A stretch of 64,000 nucleotides of DNA from Sordaria brevicollis (Eukaryota > Ascomycota > Sordariomycetes > Sordariales > Sordariaceae): the NCBI GenBank assembly GCA_033439795.1, contig JAUTDP010000008.1:1364001-1428000 (forward strand), read 5' to 3'. The translations under genes and the position numbers were made by a program. The notes under the pieces were generated by a model that was not told the origin of the DNA, ran no database searches, and saw only the letters and a list, made by a program, of their open reading frames with translations. This document shows, piece by piece, positions 1 to 11,323 of the stretch (the first letter of the stretch is position 1; every line of letters starts with the position of its first letter).

Positions 1-1711
1 GGGTGACGATTTCTCTATTGCTCCGTTTCTCTTTGTTTGAGCAGCTTGAAGGGCTGAGAAACGAGAAGCTGGAGTTGGTGAAGTTAAAGAAGTTGGTGTT
101 GAGCGTTTGTTTGAGTATCGAGAGCTTTGGCCTTTTCTTCAAGGAGCTGGAGTGTGGATTACATGCAAGAACTTTTATCAGGGGAGCGAGTTTCGTTTTC
201 GCGAGCATGGAGAGGAAGTTTGGGTCTTCATACCTTCATCTGGGCTTAAGTGCTTGGAAACGAGGCAGATGCCCGAACTCACGGTTTTCCTCCGCGCTCA
301 CAGGAAGAAGAAGCATACTGGCTGGCGACGGCAAAGATACCCCTATCATGGTCGATTATTTCAAAGAAGAGCCGCAGGCAAGTGCGAGATTTACAATCAC
401 TGGTAGTTCACCAGTGTCCATGGCTGTTTTTCTCCGGAGACGAGGTGTGGGTGGCTAGTGGCCGCCACATGGACTAGGTTCACTCGGTTCTGAGAGGTAT
501 ATGTGGCTTTGGAGATGGCGATGGTTGGTGGTGACAGTGGTGGTGGCTAAGTTTAGCTACTATACCTATTGCACGCAGCGAACATACATAAAAGAAAAAG
601 AAGGAAGGAAAGGATTGATCTGATCAAGCACTGACAGAGATTGGTAGCGTGGTCAAGATAAAATGGGCTTAGTGGTCTTCATTATACCTATGGTAGATAG
701 CTTTGATTTCCTTTTCTTTCATGTTCTTGTCTTTCTGTTTCTCTGCTTTGGTGGTTGATTTCTCTCTGGGTTCCTTTACATATCTTGATTTCCTTTGAGT
801 CGGCTTTGGTGCTTTGCATGTGGCGCGCGAGTTTATACCCGGTTTCGTTGTGTTTGCTTGCTTTGCATTTCTGAGATCAAAAAAGTTCAGTGAGTTGGTG
901 ATGATCTGGTTATGGTTAGGCTGGGTCTTATAGCATCATTTTCGGGCATTTAAGGTTTCATTTCCTGGTTCGTTGTATATAGTTCTTCTATCGTTTTGTG
1001 GCTGCCCTCTTTCCGTTTGGCGGCAAAACTGAAAAAGGGAGATCTGGGATATCGAGGAAGGCAGAGTGAGTAGGGGAAAAAAAAAAAACAAGAAGGACAC
1101 CCAGACTGATTAGTGGATTAGCATCGCAAGGCGTTTCCAAAGGGGTTAAGGTGGTTGATAGATGAATAACGAGATTGTGCAAACAGTTCTAGGCCAAGTG
1201 ATTGCTTCGTGATGTAAGACCTTCGTAGCCGCAGTCGATCCGATACCTAGAGGTAGTTCAACGTCACTCACCCATGACTCCCGCCATCTGACATTGACAA
1301 TAATTCGCATGTTATCTTCCTTTCTCTAACTTTTGTCTACCTGTTGGGTATCTATCCTTTACAGTATGCAACATCCCCTTTCTTTCCTTCTCATCTTATG
1401 GGTCTTAAGAGTGTCCAATGGCGGACCAAGCTCCGTCTTCCGACCCGTGGTACAACATCCACAAAGGTTGACTCCTGCCAGACTCTTCTAAATGCGGTTC
1501 TGCGTCTGTAGACTATGGGCCGAAGGAAACATACCCTGTATTTCGATGCCAAAGGACACTGAGCCATTCCTGGGTTGCTATCAAGGTTTCGTTCACGTCA
1601 TGACTTGAAGCCTTGAAACTCATTCAAGAAACCTCCTTCAACCATCCATCCATCCATCTCCTCAGTCCTCCATCATCATCTTGTCCTTTGTTCTTCTACC
1701 TCGCCCATTCC
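1..1711. other. Left-edge region without a supported gene
   Basis: No coding region here survives inspection. The open frames at 3-477 are short, overlap in different phases and show no domain. An A-run lies near 1078-1089. A small frame of 17 codons plus stop at 1418-1471 begins MADQAPSSDPW, but it has no partner exon with a good donor. The last few hundred bases are probably the 3' untranslated region of the minus-strand sen54 gene. The left end could also hold untranslated sequence of a gene outside the window. Confidence 0.5.
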
Positions 1712-3355
1712 TCAATTGCCTCTACCCCTCCCTCCCCTACCACCCCGTCCACCACGACCTCCTCCCCGCCCTCCTCTTGATCCCCTACCATTATTCCCAC
1801 TCTTCTTCCCCCCTCCACCACCACCACCACCCTTCCCACCCCCAGCCTTCCAGTTATTACTCCACTCAACCCTCTGATCCAACCCCCTAAACAGCTCCTC
1901 CCTCTCAAACCCTCCCTTGGCAAACCTCATATAGTTGATAACTCCATGGTCGTTAACAGCCAGTAGCACATTCCTATACCCATGCTTCAAGCGGGCATAA
2001 AGTCTGCTGGGGCCGCCGGTGAGCCATTCCTGCTTGGGTAGATCGGCGGGGACGGAGGATAGGAGAGAAGAGATTTCGGTCAGGGTGGGGATGGAGGTGT
2101 CGGTGGCGGAGATGACGGAGAGGTAGAAATCGGGTGGAGGGGGGCGGGTGCGGACGAATTTTGTTGAGGCGCGGTAGAGGTGGTAGTGGATTTTGAATGG
2201 CGAGTCCTCGCTCTTGGATTGGGGTGTGACAGGGGGAGAAGGTTGGCTGGTGGCTGAGGGCCGGAGAGAAAGGTGGTTGTAGATGGTGCTGTACGACCGA
2301 TAAAGACCGGGTGGGACGAGAGGGCCGTAGGGTGGGTGGTCAATTGCTGATGACTTGGAGGAGGGGAGGCAGGAGATGAGCCATTCTGAGATGCTCTTCG
2401 GCTTCTCTTGTGTGGCGGAAATGTCGTCCGGAATAGGAGGCGAATAGCTCGGCGCCCTGATAACGTTATAACCTGCTCTTTTCAAGTTGCTAAACACCTG
2501 AAACTTTTGCAAGCTGACTTTTCCTCGCTCGCCATCTTCGCCAATGAGCAAAGCGTATGCGGCCTGCAAAGACAAGGGGAAGCCGTATTTGTACTCATCG
2601 TCCTCCTCCTCGTCTTCTTCCTGGCCTTCTCCTTCTTCGCCGGCGGTAGTCGTAGTCGTGGGCTTGGTCGCAGTGTTGGTAAAAGGCGAAGACCCATCAG
2701 CCGGAAATATCTCCTCAATCCCCCTCGTAGGCCACCACAAATCCAAACTCCCTCTCTCCACCAAATACAGCGCTTCCTCGGGAAGTAACCACTCCCTCCC
2801 CCTAGCCGGTTTATCCTTCGGCAGCCCCGTAACCGCCCTACCCAAAGTCTGCGTAGCAACATTGCTATGCTCCAGCACCACCACCCGATCCCTGACATGC
2901 AACGGCGGCAGCACCCTCTTCTCACCATCCCCCTCCTTTCCCTCCCCCTCCCCCTTACCCCCCTTGGCCCTTTGCATCTCCTCCCAATCCTCAGGCCACT
3001 CCCTCCACCAATCCCCAAAAACCCACCCCCTACACCACCCCCCTTGCTTAGCGGTATGATGCACCCTCGTATAACTAAGCACATCCCGCATCGCTTCACG
3101 GGAGGCATCAAGTGCGGACTGTTGGGCGCGCGTGCCGTGCGATTCAAAATCTTTTTCTCCCTTGCGGATGGTTTGCGCAGAAATGTTTTTGGTTTTGGAG
3201 TAGGTGGAGGCGAATAGACGGAAGTCGGCTGTGGGGACGTCTTCGGGTTCTTCTAAGTCGCCGGCTGCTGCTCCTTCGTCCATGGTGGCAGTGTTGGTGG
3301 TAGGAGGAGGAGGGGTGAGGGTGGGATTGTCCTCTAGGTCGTCGTCGAGGGGCAT
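1712..3355 (-). CDS. sen54: tRNA-splicing endonuclease subunit Sen54
   Basis: An intronless 547-residue protein. The N-terminal third carries the Sen54 signature: a KGEKDFESHGT motif near residue 65, then an SREAMRDVLSYTRVHH segment. This is followed by a Trp-rich stretch and the LLPEEALYLVERGSLDLWW motif typical of the Sen54 N-terminal domain. Sen54 is a structural subunit of the heterotetrameric endonuclease (Sen2, Sen15, Sen34, Sen54) that cuts introns from precursor tRNAs, and it pairs with the catalytic subunit Sen2. The C-terminal part (about 440-500) fits the nuclease-like fold, with YARLKHGYRNVLLAV and INYMRFAKGGF. The last 45 residues are Gly/Arg-rich, an RNA-binding type tail longer than in yeast. 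An acidic low-complexity insert lies near residues 235-260. The start is the first ATG of the frame. The gene is divergent from the tRNA gene about 330 bp away. Stop codon TGA. Confidence 0.88.
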   Translation of the reverse strand: MPLDDDLEDNPTLTPPPPTTNTATMDEGAAAGDLEEPEDVPTADFRLFASTYSKTKNISAQTIRKGEKDFESHGTRAQQSALDASREAMRDVLSYTRVHHTAKQGGWCRGWVFGDWWREWPEDWEEMQRAKGGKGEGEGKEGDGEKRVLPPLHVRDRVVVLEHSNVATQTLGRAVTGLPKDKPARGREWLLPEEALYLVERGSLDLWWPTRGIEEIFPADGSSPFTNTATKPTTTTTAGEEGEGQEEDEEEDDEYKYGFPLSLQAAYALLIGEDGERGKVSLQKFQVFSNLKRAGYNVIRAPSYSPPIPDDISATQEKPKSISEWLISCLPSSKSSAIDHPPYGPLVPPGLYRSYSTIYNHLSLRPSATSQPSPPVTPQSKSEDSPFKIHYHLYRASTKFVRTRPPPPDFYLSVISATDTSIPTLTEISSLLSSVPADLPKQEWLTGGPSRLYARLKHGYRNVLLAVNDHGVINYMRFAKGGFEREELFRGLDQRVEWSNNWKAGGGKGGGGGGGGKKSGNNGRGSRGGRGGGRGGRGGRGGRGRGN

Positions 3356-3682
3356 GGTGGGCTGTTGTTATGTGTGGTTACGGATGTGAGGTTTTGTTTG
3401 TTCGTGGATAGTTTCCAAGGTGAGGTTTTTCGGTTGGTGAAGTTTGGTAAGACTTTCCAGTAGTTGTGTTGTGTCGTGTCGAAGTGAGGAAGTTTTGAGA
3501 ATGAAAGAAGTGAAGTTCTGCTTGCATGAAGTTGAAAAATAAAGTGGATCCCCCTAGTTGAGACTTACCCGCAGTACGTACTCCATACCTTAGCTCCCTG
3601 CCTGCCACGTACACTAGGTACCCCACGCAGCCACATACATAAGTCACTAAGCAGGCCTTATTTCTTCAACAATAGCTCACTA

Positions 3683-3783
3683 GGCAAGGTGGCCGAGTGG
3701 TTAAGGCGTTGTGTTTAGGTTATCTTATGATTAACTTGAAACCGCAATGGGAAACCTCGCGAGTTCGAATCTCGTCCTTGTCA
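3683..3783 (+). tRNA. tRNA-Leu (anticodon UAG) with a 22-nt intron
   Basis: A full cloverleaf can be folded by eye. The 7-bp acceptor stem pairs ggcaagg with ccttgtc (one G-U pair), with discriminator A. The D arm is gccgagtggttaaggc. The anticodon stem is ttgtg (3709-3713) with cgcaa (3743-3747). A short variable-arm hairpin of the leucine/serine class follows, and the T arm is gcgagttcgaatctcgt. The anticodon TAG occupies 3716-3718. An intron at 3720-3741 sits one base 3' of the anticodon, the standard position for nuclear tRNA introns. The anticodon and discriminator A argue for Leu (CUA) rather than Ser. The exact intron boundaries are inferred from stem pairing. Confidence 0.9.
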
Positions 3784-3794
3784 ACGCAAATATC

Positions 3795-3800
3795 TTTTTT
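3795..3800 (+). terminator. RNA polymerase III terminator of the tRNA gene
   Basis: A run of six T residues begins 12 bases after the discriminator base of tRNA-Leu(UAG), the usual signal for polymerase III to stop. Confidence 0.7.
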
Positions 3801-4755
3801 GCTGTTTTCCGCTTCATTGTTGGAAAGCATTGTTGATGGGCATTGAACCTCCTTTTTGCTGTCGGTATGGTGATGGATCCACCGGGAAGTTGTTGTGATG
3901 TCACGATCAGGGATATTTGTTTTTGACTCGCGAACCTTCTCCATTTCACTACCTGAACGCCTTCCAACGGCATATGCTAGGATATTTGAGCTTTATATGA
4001 TTGTCATCCATCATTGCAATATTTCTGTGATTCGTTAACGTACACACCCGCCACTCACAGAGTTATCTGACTAGTACCCTCCTTGATTCATTTGATCCTA
4101 TGGATCCCTTGGAGCTATGCCACCGTCGTGTTCCCGCGCTATAATGTAGAGAAACATCCGTGATCCTCATGACCTTTGCCCCTTTATTACCCGCCTTTCT
4201 AGCCCCGGTATATCCTCCGAGTAGGTCATCATTCCTGATGGTCCTTGTCCATCCCCTAGATCACCCCGCAAAATGTCACCAGAACGCCCCAGAACCACCT
4301 TCCTGAGTTGCGCCTCCTGGCACAATGAACAATAGTGTAAACACAGATATCCTCCCAAGCGCGGCCTTTGATGCTATCTGTTGTCGAAATATGCCCTGAA
4401 GAGGGTTCCCCGTCCGTTATGGTTCAAATATGGGTCATCCTCTCCATGAAATTGACCGGTCTTTGAGGCTCGCACCTGCAGAGCCGTCACCGACGTGCAA
4501 TGTGTTATGGAGCAGAGGACACCACACGTTTGACCGGGCCACAGAATGGCGGGGCATTACTGCAACGGCCGTACAGCATGGTGAACATGTGTCACAGAAC
4601 CCCCTTTGACGCCATGTTTGCTGTTTCGACCCCACGAACTACCCCTGGTGTGACGGGCGGCCTCCTTTCTTCTCGGCGCATGGGTATTGTCTCGAATCGA
4701 ACCTCAGCGGACAGTATATCGCAGTAATCATGAGGTTTGTCGGTTATTGGTCCAT
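3801..4755. other. Intergenic region between tRNA-Leu and the arrestin-like gene
   Basis: Only short overlapping frames are present, with no recognisable domain. It contains the 3' side of the minus-strand arrestin-like gene, whose stop is at 4756-4758. I see nothing else that can be supported. Confidence 0.5.
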
Positions 4756-6094
4756 TCATTCGATCAATATCTTCTTCACCCCTCCCACTTCACATAGCCC
4801 GAGATGCCGTATTGCGTCCCGCTCATTCGAACGGACAATGACTCGGTCTGGAAGCATCGGATTATTCGGGTCGACCTTGGACGCATCCTTTGCTGCTTGC
4901 TCAATCGCGTCCATCTCGTCCCTACACGCTTGCTGGTCCATCGGGCAGATAACAATCGGTTGTCGCAAAGTGATGTCCCTTGCCGAGTTCATGTGTGCCT
5001 GCTTGACGTATAAGTGACCTATTTCTCTCTAGCCTAGGTTGGTTAACTCACTTTTATACTCAAAAAGAACTCGATCTTGTACAGTGTCGATGACGTCGTA
5101 AAGCTCGTAACTTCGTACATGGGAAACCCGGGTTTCCCACGCTTGATGATGCCGTCCGGGTCTCGTAGGTCTCGTGCCGGAAAGACCAGACCCAAATTTG
5201 TGACATAGCCGGTCTCAGTCAACTTGACCCCTACTGGCTGTGTGTGCTTGGCAATCTTGTTGATTTTCTTGGTTGGCTCGTCGCCTTCGGGATTGAATGT
5301 GATCTCCTCCTCAATAGCCAACGTTATCTTATTTATCGTAACCTTTTTCGCCTTGCTCATCATGTCTGGATTTGGCGCTAGCTTGATAAACACCGTTATT
5401 GGATCCAGTGGCCCGTAACTCCATTTTGGTAATGAGATGCCCAAGGTCACGATACTGTCCGCCGTTACCACCTTGCTTTCCGGCCGGTTGTACATGCCAA
5501 ATGTCGAAAGGGTATCGTATCGCTGTATTGGTATGGGAAATGTGTATCGGTTTTGTGTGCTCTGGCCTTGTTGTACGGTAACCACGAGCTCGTAGTAAGT
5601 TTCGGCAATTCGGCTGGGTAGTTGCAAGCTCGCAGGTGGGATTCGTCGATTTATTTCCTCCCCTCCTCGGCCGTAGGGTATAAATATTTGGAACGGAAGA
5701 TCCATGGCTATTACGCTTTCCGCCTCTTTGCCCGACACACATCGAAACAGCAATACCTCTTTGCCCACCAGGTCCACAGTTTCGCGTCGCGGTGTACCGA
5801 GATGTCGTTTTGCCATGTTCTCGGCAGCAGGGTGTATAGTTTCTCGTCGCTGGAGGCAGATGCGCACCATGGATACGCTGACGGGTGCGGAAAAGCCGGC
5901 GCTTGGTCGGATCTCGACTTTACCTACTATCCTTGGCTGTGAAGAGGGAGTCAGCATATGCGATTTCCCCAGAAAAAGAGAAGAGAACTTACCAAGGTAG
6001 CAGAGATACCGGGATAGCCCACCAGAAAACTGCTGTTGGGCGGCCCCGATATCCTGACCGTGGCCGGGGCGTACTGTGCAATTAGACCATTCAT
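4756..6094 (-). CDS. Alpha-arrestin-like protein
   Basis: Three exons read 6094-5993, 5936-5052 and 4998-4756, giving 409 residues. The introns (57 and 53 nt) have GTAAGT and GTGAGT donors and CAG acceptors. The protein opens with MNGLIAQYAPATVRISGPPN, a typical arrestin N-terminal strand, and continues with an arrestin-fold sequence. Recognisable arrestin features are VGKVEIRPSAGFSAP, the DLPFQIFIPYGRGG segment, SIVTLGISLPKWSYGPLDPI at the N/C domain boundary, and the C-domain MYEVTSFTTSSTLYKIEFFL. Fungal alpha-arrestins act as adaptors that bring Rsp5-type ubiquitin ligases to plasma-membrane transporters or to pH-signalling receptors. I see no PPxY motif, so the ligase-adaptor role is uncertain. 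The start was chosen because the exon-1 peptide fits the family and the donor is in phase. The second acceptor at 4999 is preferred over one that would leave a 23-nt intron. Confidence 0.8.
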
Positions 6095-8354
6095 CGTGCC
6101 GTAAGCGCCGGGCGCAAAGTCGTTTGGAAGAGGTTCGTCGTGATTATAGTGAGATTACGGTCGAGGATAGCGGTACTAGTAACTGTCTCGATCATGAACG
6201 TAGTGTAGAAATCGGCCTCGCCGCACCACAACTGGGAAGTCGCCGAGGTGGAATGCGGTCCCGTGGTTCGTGAGGGGCGGCAAGAGAAGCGCTTGGAAGG
6301 AAGGTCGCCTTCGGGCCCCTGGCGATCGCGAATGTTTGTATCGATAAGGCTGGGGTTCACTTGCAGGGTTGCTGCATCCCATCCGCAGTTATCGTAGAGG
6401 GAATGCAATGTCGCAATTGATGCGCGTCGTCGCTATGGTGCAGCCGTGGGTAGTCAATGTCGTCGCTTATGCTTGGACGGGAAAAGAGGCGCCGTGGAGT
6501 TGGTGAGACGGACAGAACGGACTAGTTGTGCAAGTATCGTGGGCTTGACGGTTCCTCGACTACCAGTAGTGAGCGGGATGGTGCAAGGTGAATGGTACAC
6601 CCAACTGTTTGTTGACGGTAGCTTAGGCTAAGAGAAGCAAATCGAATGGATGGCAAAGTGGTACAAATTGCACAACCGCGAGTTGTTGGCGCAGCGTTTC
6701 CTTGAGTTGGGGCGCGGGAATCCTCTATAGGCCGGCCGCGTTGGGGGCCAGAGGCGAAGAAGGGAAGTCGTCGTCCCAGTCTAAAGGTTGCAATATCGAA
6801 GGGAACGTCAAGAGTGAAGTGAGAGCTCCAAGACGGGATGGATAGTCAGCTTCTGAGACGGGGTCGCCTTGTCCGTCAACGGGATATCGGGATTCGGGAG
6901 GGGTCCAATGGCGACAGGAGGTATTGGAGCTATCGGAACGGCAAGACACCACGTCAGATGGATGCTGTCGAGTCGGGACAAGTGCCAGTGTTGGACGTCA
7001 GCTTGATGACTGAAGTCCCGGCGTGAAGGGTTGTAGGAGGTGGAGGGGAAAAGCGAATGTGAGGTGTGACAAGATGCGCGGCCGACAGGCGCCAAGAGTG
7101 TAAAGTAGTCGCGGCGGCAGAAGCTACAAGAAGAGAGCTTTGCGAGCTTGGTCCCCTGTTTTCGATTTTCAGGTGATAATCTCAAAGCAACCTCAAGAGG
7201 AAGACGTAAAGAGCCGCTGAGCCGGCGGGATATTGACCAGGAGTAAAAGTGGATCTAAAGAGACGGAAGAGAGAAAGATGGAAGCTGAAGATACCTAGGC
7301 CGGTCAACGTTCCTGTGGTCCTCACAGAACTCAAGCGTCACCAACCTCCAGGCTCAAGGGTTATCCCCAAGGTCTCCCCTTCCTTGTAGGCGGTGGGGAG
7401 GAACGGGGATGGCGGTCGCTAACACGCGCAGGTGCAAGGCTGCACTGTTACAGCGTCAGGTCCGTCGCTAGCATCCTTCAGCTTCTTGGTGGCCCGGGGG
7501 GCAGGCGGGATGGACGGTTAAAGTGGAGAAGTGGAAGTTGAGCTGACAGCATTCATCTGAACTTTTTGTTTTTCATAGAAAACGATATGGGATGAACATC
7601 TCAGAATTTGAGACTTCAAACTCTTTTCAACAACGAGATCGAGGTCGCCTATAATTCCAAGATGACACTTAGCAACCCCCGTCCCGGTTCCTCAACCAAG
7701 CTGCATATCGGTGAACCCGGATCTTGATATCTTATAAACTTGGAACTTCCCGACTCCTCCATCATCGACTTCCAATCTCAAAGTTGACCTCAGTAATCCA
7801 CAATGCGGACAACGCGGGAAATTCCATCGTCATTATCAGACTATACTGTACCTGCTCGGGCCGTTTCAGCTTGGTGCCTGACTATCACTTTTTTGATCCC
7901 TTTACGCATCCAGAACAGTATTCCCAACTAAGACAATGCGCCTTCAACGACCTTCATCGGAAGTTTAGAAACAACAAACTGCAGGGAGAGTTCTTAAAAA
8001 CAGATCATTGTCTATCCCCAGTTCGGACACTTTCACAGATGGCAAGCAAGGGCCAAGGGGCCCCCGGGGCCGCTGCTGGGGGCCGGACCTGAAGTTCAGG
8101 ATTTGAGAGATCTGATTGGTTGCGCATGTAGCTGGGAGCTTTGACCATACCAGCCCTATCGGCCGCCCCCCAGGCAACCGCCGAGCGTAACGGCAGCGTT
8201 GGCGCCGGCAGGCTCATCGTACCGCACATAAACGCCAAGATAGCTGCCGCTGGCAATCAATTGACATCGCGAACTGCACGTCACATTTCGAGATTCCAAT
8301 TGACCAAAACATCACCAGAACATCAAAGTGCCGAAAGACAACCAATCCGCCATC
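6095..8354. other. Divergent intergenic region (arrestin-like / PPIL3)
   Basis: 2.26 kb between two divergently transcribed genes. Open frames on both strands are short (at most 125 codons) and have no family features. It must hold both promoters. A G/C-rich run near 8055-8090 lies about 270 bp upstream of the PPIL3 start. No gene or element can be supported. Confidence 0.5.
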
Positions 8355-9020
8355 ATGTCCGTAACACTCCACACAACCCTCGGCGATCTCAAGATCGAAA
8401 TCTTTTGCGAAGCCGTTCCCAAAACCGCCGAGGTACGTCTTCTTTCCCTCCCCTCCCTCGTCCTCTCCCTTCTCTCTCCGTCGTCTCATGCCCCTCGTGA
8501 CGAAAGTACAGTAGTCGGCAAATAACAACAACAACCCATTCCCTCTCCAACCTATTTTCCAAACACAATCGCTAACATCTCTTTCTCTTCCCAGAACTTC
8601 CTAGCCCTTTGCGCCTCCGGCTACTACATCTCCTCCCCCTTCCACCGGATGATCCCCTCCTTCATGGTCCAAACCGGTGCTCCGGCCAACCCATCCCCGC
8701 CCGAAAACCCGAAAGGTGGCCGCTCCATCTACGGCCCAACCTTTGAAGACGAAATCCGGCCTACTTTGAAACACAACGAGCGGGGGATCGTAAGCATGGC
8801 CAACAAGGGGCCTAACACGAACGGGTCCCAGTTTTTCATCCTTTTTGATAAGGCGCCTCATCTGGATGGGTTGAATACCGTGTTTGGAAAGCTGATTGGC
8901 GATGAGTCCCTACAAACGTTGGCGAAGATTGAGGGACTGGAGGTGGATAAGAAGAATCGGATTAAGGATGAGGTCAAGATTGAGCGGGTGACGGTGCATG
9001 CTAATCCATTGGCTAAGTGA
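8355..9020 (+). CDS. cyp10: PPIL3-type peptidyl-prolyl cis-trans isomerase (cyclophilin)
   Basis: Two exons, 8355-8432 and 8595-9020, give 167 residues, the normal size for PPIL3. The intron of 162 nt has donor gtacgt and acceptor ccag. It is a single-domain cyclophilin. SVTLHTTLGDLKIEIFCEAV opens the barrel, and FHRMIPSFMVQTG supplies catalytic Arg44, Phe49 and Gln52. GIVSMANKGPNTNGSQFFI is the classic substrate-groove motif, and APHLDGLNTVFGKL closes it. The position that is Trp in cyclosporin-sensitive cyclophilins is His here, so drug binding should be weak. PPIL3 members are nuclear and associate with the spliceosome. The start ATG begins the conserved domain directly. The gene symbol follows the usual naming in filamentous fungi and is tentative. 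Stop TGA. Confidence 0.93.
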
Positions 9021-10945
9021 GGGGACTTATATGCTGGGACAGGCATTGGATGCTGGCTGCGCTGATGTGGTGGACGTCTCGACACGAAGATGGACGAATG
9101 GGAAGGCGTATCATCAAACCATTCGAATCGATCAAGCCTACCATCATGACGACAGTTAAGGGGCGAGCAGCTCGGGGCAGAACATGGATACCGAGGGCTG
9201 TTGAGCCTCATCAGGAAAGTTGAGACGACATGACGCAGCCATCGACCACTACAAGCTGAACGAGGAAAACCAAGTCAAGTTACGACGACTGCGAAACGGA
9301 CAACCATGGAGCCGTAGAACGATCATGGCTATCGTGCGACGAGAAAACTCAGCTCGCACGATGGCATACCACACCAGCACAGCAGACGTTGCAAGCAAGC
9401 CGAGGTTGAGTCAAAACCATCCCATATACCCTCAACACGGAAGCTGCCACCACGACACGCCTCCCGCGCCACGCACGCGCCACTACCTTATTTCGACCTT
9501 TGATACCTATACCGGACGAAGTTCGAGTACAGCCATGGATGATCCGCGTGGGCGGTGCCGGTGCCGGCAACCTGTGTCGATCCCGAGGACGGACACCGAA
9601 AAGCTTAATCCGAACACATGTATCAAGCCAAGGCTGTCACACTATTCAGCCGACAAGCTTGCCGAAGCAGTGGATGATGGCCGAGGGGTAGAAAGCAGGG
9701 CACGTCATCAAGCTCGGATTCTCGGACTAGTGAGGGCCGGTGTAACATCTTGCCTCGAGTGTACGCCAGCCGTTATGATATAGGCGAGAAGAAGGGGGAA
9801 GCCTCTGGACGGACGTTGGTTGAGCTCTGTGATCCGGTGGCGCTTGATGGTTACAGCCCGATCAAGGTTAAGTGGCAGAAGATGTTAAATTAGAGAAACC
9901 TAGAGGGGCCATATCCAGGTAGCTCTGGTGCTGCTCACATAGATAGGGGGTAGGCAGACAAATGCTTGAAGAACATGCTACACTACAAAATCTATAAAAG
10001 AAATAGGGGAATCTAATCAAACCCAATCATCACCACACTCGTCAATCGGCTGCCACTCGTGAATATCTCCCTTTCGAGTGCAAGAACAAGAGAATAATAA
10101 ATCCACCCGTCATGTCGGGATTTTTGCAAGCAATGAAAATGTACCCCGGACAGTTATAGCAGAAATAGAATAGCACACACAAGAGATGACCTCAAAGTCC
10201 CAAAAACAAAAAGCTTGAGTAGAAGAATTCTTTTCCATTTGACATTTAATAGTTCTTATAACATGATAGTAATGTAATAGCAAAAGTGGCAAGTCTAGGA
10301 GGAAAGCTCAAGGAGGAAAGGAGAAGCAAGGAAGGCAGAAAGGAAAGGAAAGAAGGAAGGAAACGAAACCCGTATAAGTGACCTCCCCCCTCCCCTTTCT
10401 TTACCTCGATCCTTGATACTTCATCCTTACTACCTCCCATCATCCTATTTTACCGGTTTTTTTTTTTTGTCACCCCTCGTCCTTGCTTGACATTAGCAAA
10501 ATTACTTTTTGCTTTTAAAGAGGATTGTAGTTCCCGACGATATGTAGGTATGCCCCATTTTGTGGCTACCAGACCGTAATCGACTCTTCATCCTGTTGTT
10601 GTCACCCGTCCATGACCACGACTTTTCCTTCACCCTTTTGGTCCTTTTTTGTCCAACCGCTTCAATGTTCTTTGTGTCTAATAAGCCGCTCCTCTTCCTC
10701 TCCTCTTCCTTTTCTTCTCTCCTTGCACTCGTCCGTTCACTACTTTCCGGATCCGTCTCTTCCACTTTTTGATCTTCTCCCAGTCCAGCTCTCTACCAAA
10801 CTCTGCTAACTTCAACAAGCCAGAAGTCAGAAACCAGGAGCGACAAGCCACAAGGAATACCAATCCAAGACAATAATACCCCTTTTCCCTTGTCATCTCA
10901 TTGGCACATGATGTACATCGTCTACGGCCAATTCGATAAACTCTC
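9021..10945. other. Convergent intergenic region (PPIL3 / heat shock factor)
   Basis: 1.9 kb holding the 3' ends of two converging genes. A 187-codon frame at 9220-9783 has no recognisable domain and an irregular composition, and I do not count it as a gene. The right half is AT-rich with T-runs near 10457-10469, as expected of 3' untranslated sequence of the heat-shock-factor gene. Confidence 0.5.
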
Positions 10946-11323
10946 CTAAAAGTCTTCTGCTGGAGAAGACGCAAGACTTCTAGGAGTAGACACCTGCACC
11001 TGCACCTGATGATGCGCGGGAGGTTGTTGGCGTTCCTGTTGACGGCGTTCCTGCTGCTGCTGCTGCTGCTGTTGAGGAACTTGATGAAAGGATGTATTTT
11101 GCTGAGATTGTTGCTGTGCTTGAGCTTGTTGCTGAGGTTGACCCTGAGGTTGCTGTTGTTGTTTAAGAGTTGAGGTTGAAGATCCGCTGGAATGCAGCTG
11201 ACTAAGCTGCTGCTGCTGTGAAGTCCAAAGAGGAGAATGAGACAAGACGGAAGACGGAGAATACGAGACGGCAGCAGAACCGGCAGAATCCACAGAAGAA
11301 TGCGAAACGCGATCTCCGGGATT
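10946..11323 (-). other. In-frame Gln/Ser-rich extension beyond the heat-shock-factor stop
   Basis: Directly after the TAG at 11326-11324 the same frame stays open for 125 codons and ends at a TAG (10948-10946). The encoded segment starts NPGDRVSHSSVDSAGSAAVS, continues Ser-rich, and then carries several Gln runs written with a mixture of CAA and CAG codons. It ends with SPAEDF. The composition is that of a transcriptional activation domain, which suits a heat shock factor. No GT donor lies close before the TAG that would let a normal intron remove it. It may be translated by readthrough, be the remnant of a longer protein, or be untranslated sequence that happens to be open. Confidence 0.45.
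11036..11064. repeat. CAG/CTG-rich microsatellite (poly-Gln in the minus frame)
   Basis: Near-perfect trinucleotide run reading ctgctgctgctg on the plus strand. On the minus strand it falls in the Gln frame of the heat-shock-factor extension. Confidence 0.75.

Noticed and set aside
1418..1471. Short ORF (17 codons plus stop) beginning MADQAPSSDPW
   Set aside because: Looks coding-like but is too short; the possible donor gttgac is poor and no second exon was found.
5029..5051. A 23-nt intron in the arrestin-like gene
   Set aside because: Too short for spliceosomal removal; an acceptor at 4999 gives a 53-nt intron in the right phase.
9220..9783. 187-codon frame downstream of PPIL3
   Set aside because: Arg/His/Thr-rich translation, no domain, no promoter signal; probably non-coding.
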